A stretch of 34,799 nucleotides of DNA from Caldisericota bacterium. GTDB lineage: Bacteria; Caldisericota; Caldisericia; Cryosericales; Cryosericaceae. Position numbers and translations under genes: made by a program. Location: contig JAUSAI010000182.1 in NCBI GenBank assembly GCA_030652945.1, positions 1 through 34,799 on the forward strand, written 5' to 3'. Shown here piece by piece: positions 32,795 to 34,799 of this stretch. The notes beneath the pieces are model-generated. The model made no database searches, was not told the DNA's origin, and saw nothing but the letters and a program-made list of their open reading frames with translations. Position 1 is the stretch's first letter. Each line of letters starts with the position of its first letter.

Positions 32795-34799
32795 ACCCCG
32801 ATACCGAGCTAGATGTCACTGCGGAGTTCGAGAGTCTTGTAGCGACGATCGGCGGGTGGCTGTCGCTGCCCGAAGTCGACTTGGTTCGGCGGGCATTCGC
32901 GTTTGCGCGCCAGAGGCACGAAGAACAGAAGCGTGCCTCCGGCGCTCCCTATATGCAGCACCCTGTGAAAGCGGCGCTGATTCTCGCAGAGTATCGACTC
33001 GATGCCGAATCCTATGCGGCCTGCCTGTTGCATGACGTGCTCGAGGACACAGGCACTACCAGCGCTGAACTCCAGGAGCAATTCGGGGCTCCGGTTGCAT
33101 CCCTAGTCGAAGGCGTCACCAAACTGCACGGGCTGAACTACCTTTCGCGCGAAGAGAACAACCTTGAGAACGTGCGCAAGGTACTGCTGGCCATGGCCGC
33201 GGACCTTCGCGTCGTCCTCATCAAGCTTGCTGACAGGTTGCACAACATGCGTACCCTCCAGTTCCTCTCCGAAGACAAGCAGCAGCGCATCGCCCAGGAA
33301 ACAATGGAGATATACGTGCCGCTGGCCCATCGCCTCGGTATCTACGAACTCAAGTGGGAACTGGAAGATCTGGCGTTCCGGTATCTCGACCAGGACAACT
33401 ATCGTCATCTTGCACAGCTCGTCACCGTGAAGCGAGCAGAACGCGAAGCGTTCGTCGAGTCCACCATCGGCCACATTGAGAAGCTCCTTGCAGAGAGGAA
33501 CATCAACGCTCAGGTGTCGGGCCGCCCGAAGAACCTGTTCAGCATTCATCGAAAGATGGTACAGCAGGGGAAGACCTTCGATGAGATCTACGACCTTACT
33601 GCTGTGCGCGTTCTCGTCGGCGCAATTCCGGAGTGCTACCTTGTCCTGGGGTATATCCACGAGGCGTTCACGGTCGTTCCGGGGAGGGTCAAGGACTACA
33701 TAGCACTGCCCAAGCCCAATGGATATCAATCGTTGCACACGACGGTCATCGGGTCGAACGGTGAGCCTCTTGAGATCCAGATACGGACGCATCGCATGCA
33801 TGAGGTCGACGAGCTGGGAGTAGCTGCTCACTGGAAGTACAAGGAAGGGCGTGCGGCCGATCTGGTGGACTCGCAACGTTTTGCCTGGCTGCGACAGATG
33901 GTAGACTGGCAGAAGGACGTCCGCAGCTCGGGCGAATTTGTCGAACGCGTCAAAGTGGACGTCTTTTCGGATGAGGTTCTGGTATTTACCCCAAAAGGGG
34001 ACGTCATCAACCTGCCGACAGGCTCCTCGCCCGTCGATTTTGCCTACCACATCCACACCGACATCGGCAACAGCCTTGTCGGGGCAAAGGTCAACGACCG
34101 TATCGTTCCAATCGACACCCAGCTGACGACTGGCGACCGCGTTCAGATCATTACGTCACGCCATACGAGCGGACCCAAAGCGGACTGGCTGAAGTTCGTC
34201 AAGACGGCGTCGGCCAAGGGTCACATTCGTGCCTATCTGCGGAAGAAGGAACTGGAACGAACTGATACGATGCGGCAGGAGCAGCCGGTCGAGGAACAGC
34301 CCAAGGCACCTGCCGTGAGGGTGGCTCCGACTGCGCCGCGTTCGGCAGTCAACAGGGGATACCGCGTGGTCGCGCATGACGATGCTACCCTGCCCGTCAA
34401 CATGGCGACCTGCTGCACCCCCGTGTATCCAGAGGAGATCATCGGCTATGTCACACGCGGCAGGGGCGTGACGATTCACGGGGCAGATTGCCCGAACGTG
34501 CGCTCACTGGCCGAAGAACCTGGCCGGCTCGTCGAAGCGCATTGGGAGGCGCTGCCGAAACGCGCGCGGGAACATACCATCGTTGTGGAAACACTGAACG
34601 TCCCCGGGGTCCTGTACGAAGTGTCGGAGGAGTTCGCCAAGCGAGACATCAACATCAAGTACATGCGCAGTTCAGGACGTCAATCCGTCTTTCGGCGAAA
34701 GACCGATGAAGGACGCACGGAGATCAGGATTGTTGCCGAGTTTCTTGATGAGGCCACACTGAGACAGACGCTGGACGCCCTCAAGCAGTTGTCCTCTGT
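32791..34799 (+). CDS. rel: Bifunctional (p)ppGpp synthetase/hydrolase Rel (3' end outside window)
   Basis: An open frame from TTG at 32791 to the window end, 669 codons without a stop. The enzyme makes and degrades the stringent-response alarmone (p)ppGpp. The hydrolase HD domain has HPVKAAL and LLHDVLEDT (H81-D82). The synthetase domain has GRPKNLFSIHRKM (from about 244) and GRVKDYIALPKPNGYQSLHTT; the RVKD motif (299-302) is that of bifunctional Rel/SpoT rather than RelA-only enzymes. A TGS domain (from about 395), a Cys/His-rich zinc-finger-like domain (about 540-570, CCTP and DCPN) and the start of an ACT domain (from about 596) follow. Both active sites look intact. TTG overlaps the apt stop (TTGA), so the two are coupled. 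Confidence 0.95.
   Translation, partial: MNPDTELDVTAEFESLVATIGGWLSLPEVDLVRRAFAFARQRHEEQKRASGAPYMQHPVKAALILAEYRLDAESYAACLLHDVLEDTGTTSAELQEQFGAPVASLVEGVTKLHGLNYLSREENNLENVRKVLLAMAADLRVVLIKLADRLHNMRTLQFLSEDKQQRIAQETMEIYVPLAHRLGIYELKWELEDLAFRYLDQDNYRHLAQLVTVKRAEREAFVESTIGHIEKLLAERNINAQVSGRPKNLFSIHRKMVQQGKTFDEIYDLTAVRVLVGAIPECYLVLGYIHEAFTVVPGRVKDYIALPKPNGYQSLHTTVIGSNGEPLEIQIRTHRMHEVDELGVAAHWKYKEGRAADLVDSQRFAWLRQMVDWQKDVRSSGEFVERVKVDVFSDEVLVFTPKGDVINLPTGSSPVDFAYHIHTDIGNSLVGAKVNDRIVPIDTQLTTGDRVQIITSRHTSGPKADWLKFVKTASAKGHIRAYLRKKELERTDTMRQEQPVEEQPKAPAVRVAPTAPRSAVNRGYRVVAHDDATLPVNMATCCTPVYPEEIIGYVTRGRGVTIHGADCPNVRSLAEEPGRLVEAHWEALPKRAREHTIVVETLNVPGVLYEVSEEFAKRDINIKYMRSSGRQSVFRRKTDEGRTEIRIVAEFLDEATLRQTLDALKQLSS

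Noticed and set aside
33103-34056. 317-codon open frame on the - strand
   Set aside because: Antisense to the Rel gene; the forward frame has HD, synthetase and TGS motifs.
1-34799. CRISPR array, insertion sequence or integrated element at the tRNA cluster
   Set aside because: No regularly spaced repeats, no transposase or integrase, and no duplicated tRNA 3' ends that would mark attachment sites.

Overview
This is a dense stretch of bacterial chromosome. Almost all genes lie on the + strand and most are housekeeping genes. It is moderately GC-rich by eye, makes frequent use of GTG and TTG starts, and often couples genes through 4-nt stop/start overlaps. RNase Y, a bifunctional Rel, RodZ, HflX and gene orders such as rodZ-rimO-thpR-recA-rny and queA-tgt-secD-secF-apt-rel recall Firmicutes and other deep-branching phyla. 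No gene settles the phylum. An uncultured lineage such as Caldisericota/Cryosericota is only a guess. I see no insertion sequence, prophage, CRISPR array or rRNA gene.

Layout. (1) 1-1950: the tail of a probable ftsZ, yggS, then an ECF sigma factor overlapping a small one-TM protein that is probably its anti-sigma factor. (2) 1951-6115: a gap holding what looks like a gene relic, then a four-gene oligopeptide/dipeptide-type ABC transporter (two permeases, two ATPases) with no intact binding-protein gene. (3) 6116-11845: a long compound hairpin, then yggU, lspA, an RluA-family pseudouridine synthase, smpB, a multidomain cell-wall amidase, murI and rdgB, tightly packed and mostly overlapping. 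(4) 11886-12669: seven tRNA genes (Pro, Arg, His, Arg, Arg, Lys, Leu), with a consensus promoter before Lys-Leu. (5) 12672-18234: the protein quality-control block tig-clpP-clpX-lon, starting 2 nt after tRNA-Leu. (6) 18250-25308: rodZ, rimO, thpR, recA, rny, uvrC. (7) 25325-27665: a small membrane protein, a PHP hydrolase and hflX. (8) 27801-34799: queuosine genes queA-tgt, then a promoter with a possible operator, secD-secF, apt and a Rel (p)ppGpp enzyme cut by the window end.

The genes serve cell division and envelope (ftsZ, lspA, amidase, murI, rodZ, secDF), translation and its rescue (tRNAs, smpB, rimO, queA/tgt, hflX), proteolysis (tig/clpXP/lon), DNA repair and nucleotide hygiene (recA, uvrC, rdgB), RNA turnover (rny) and the stringent response (apt, rel).

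No clear-cut new system is visible. The best leads are: the sigma/anti-sigma pair plus transporter that separates yggS from yggU-lspA-rlu; the possible substrate-binding-protein relic at 2025-2166; a RecA with a GG-substituted Walker A; a UvrC without its C-terminal HhH domain; a tRNA-His with C at position 55; the tRNA-Leu/tig junction; and a three-half-site repeat in the secD promoter.
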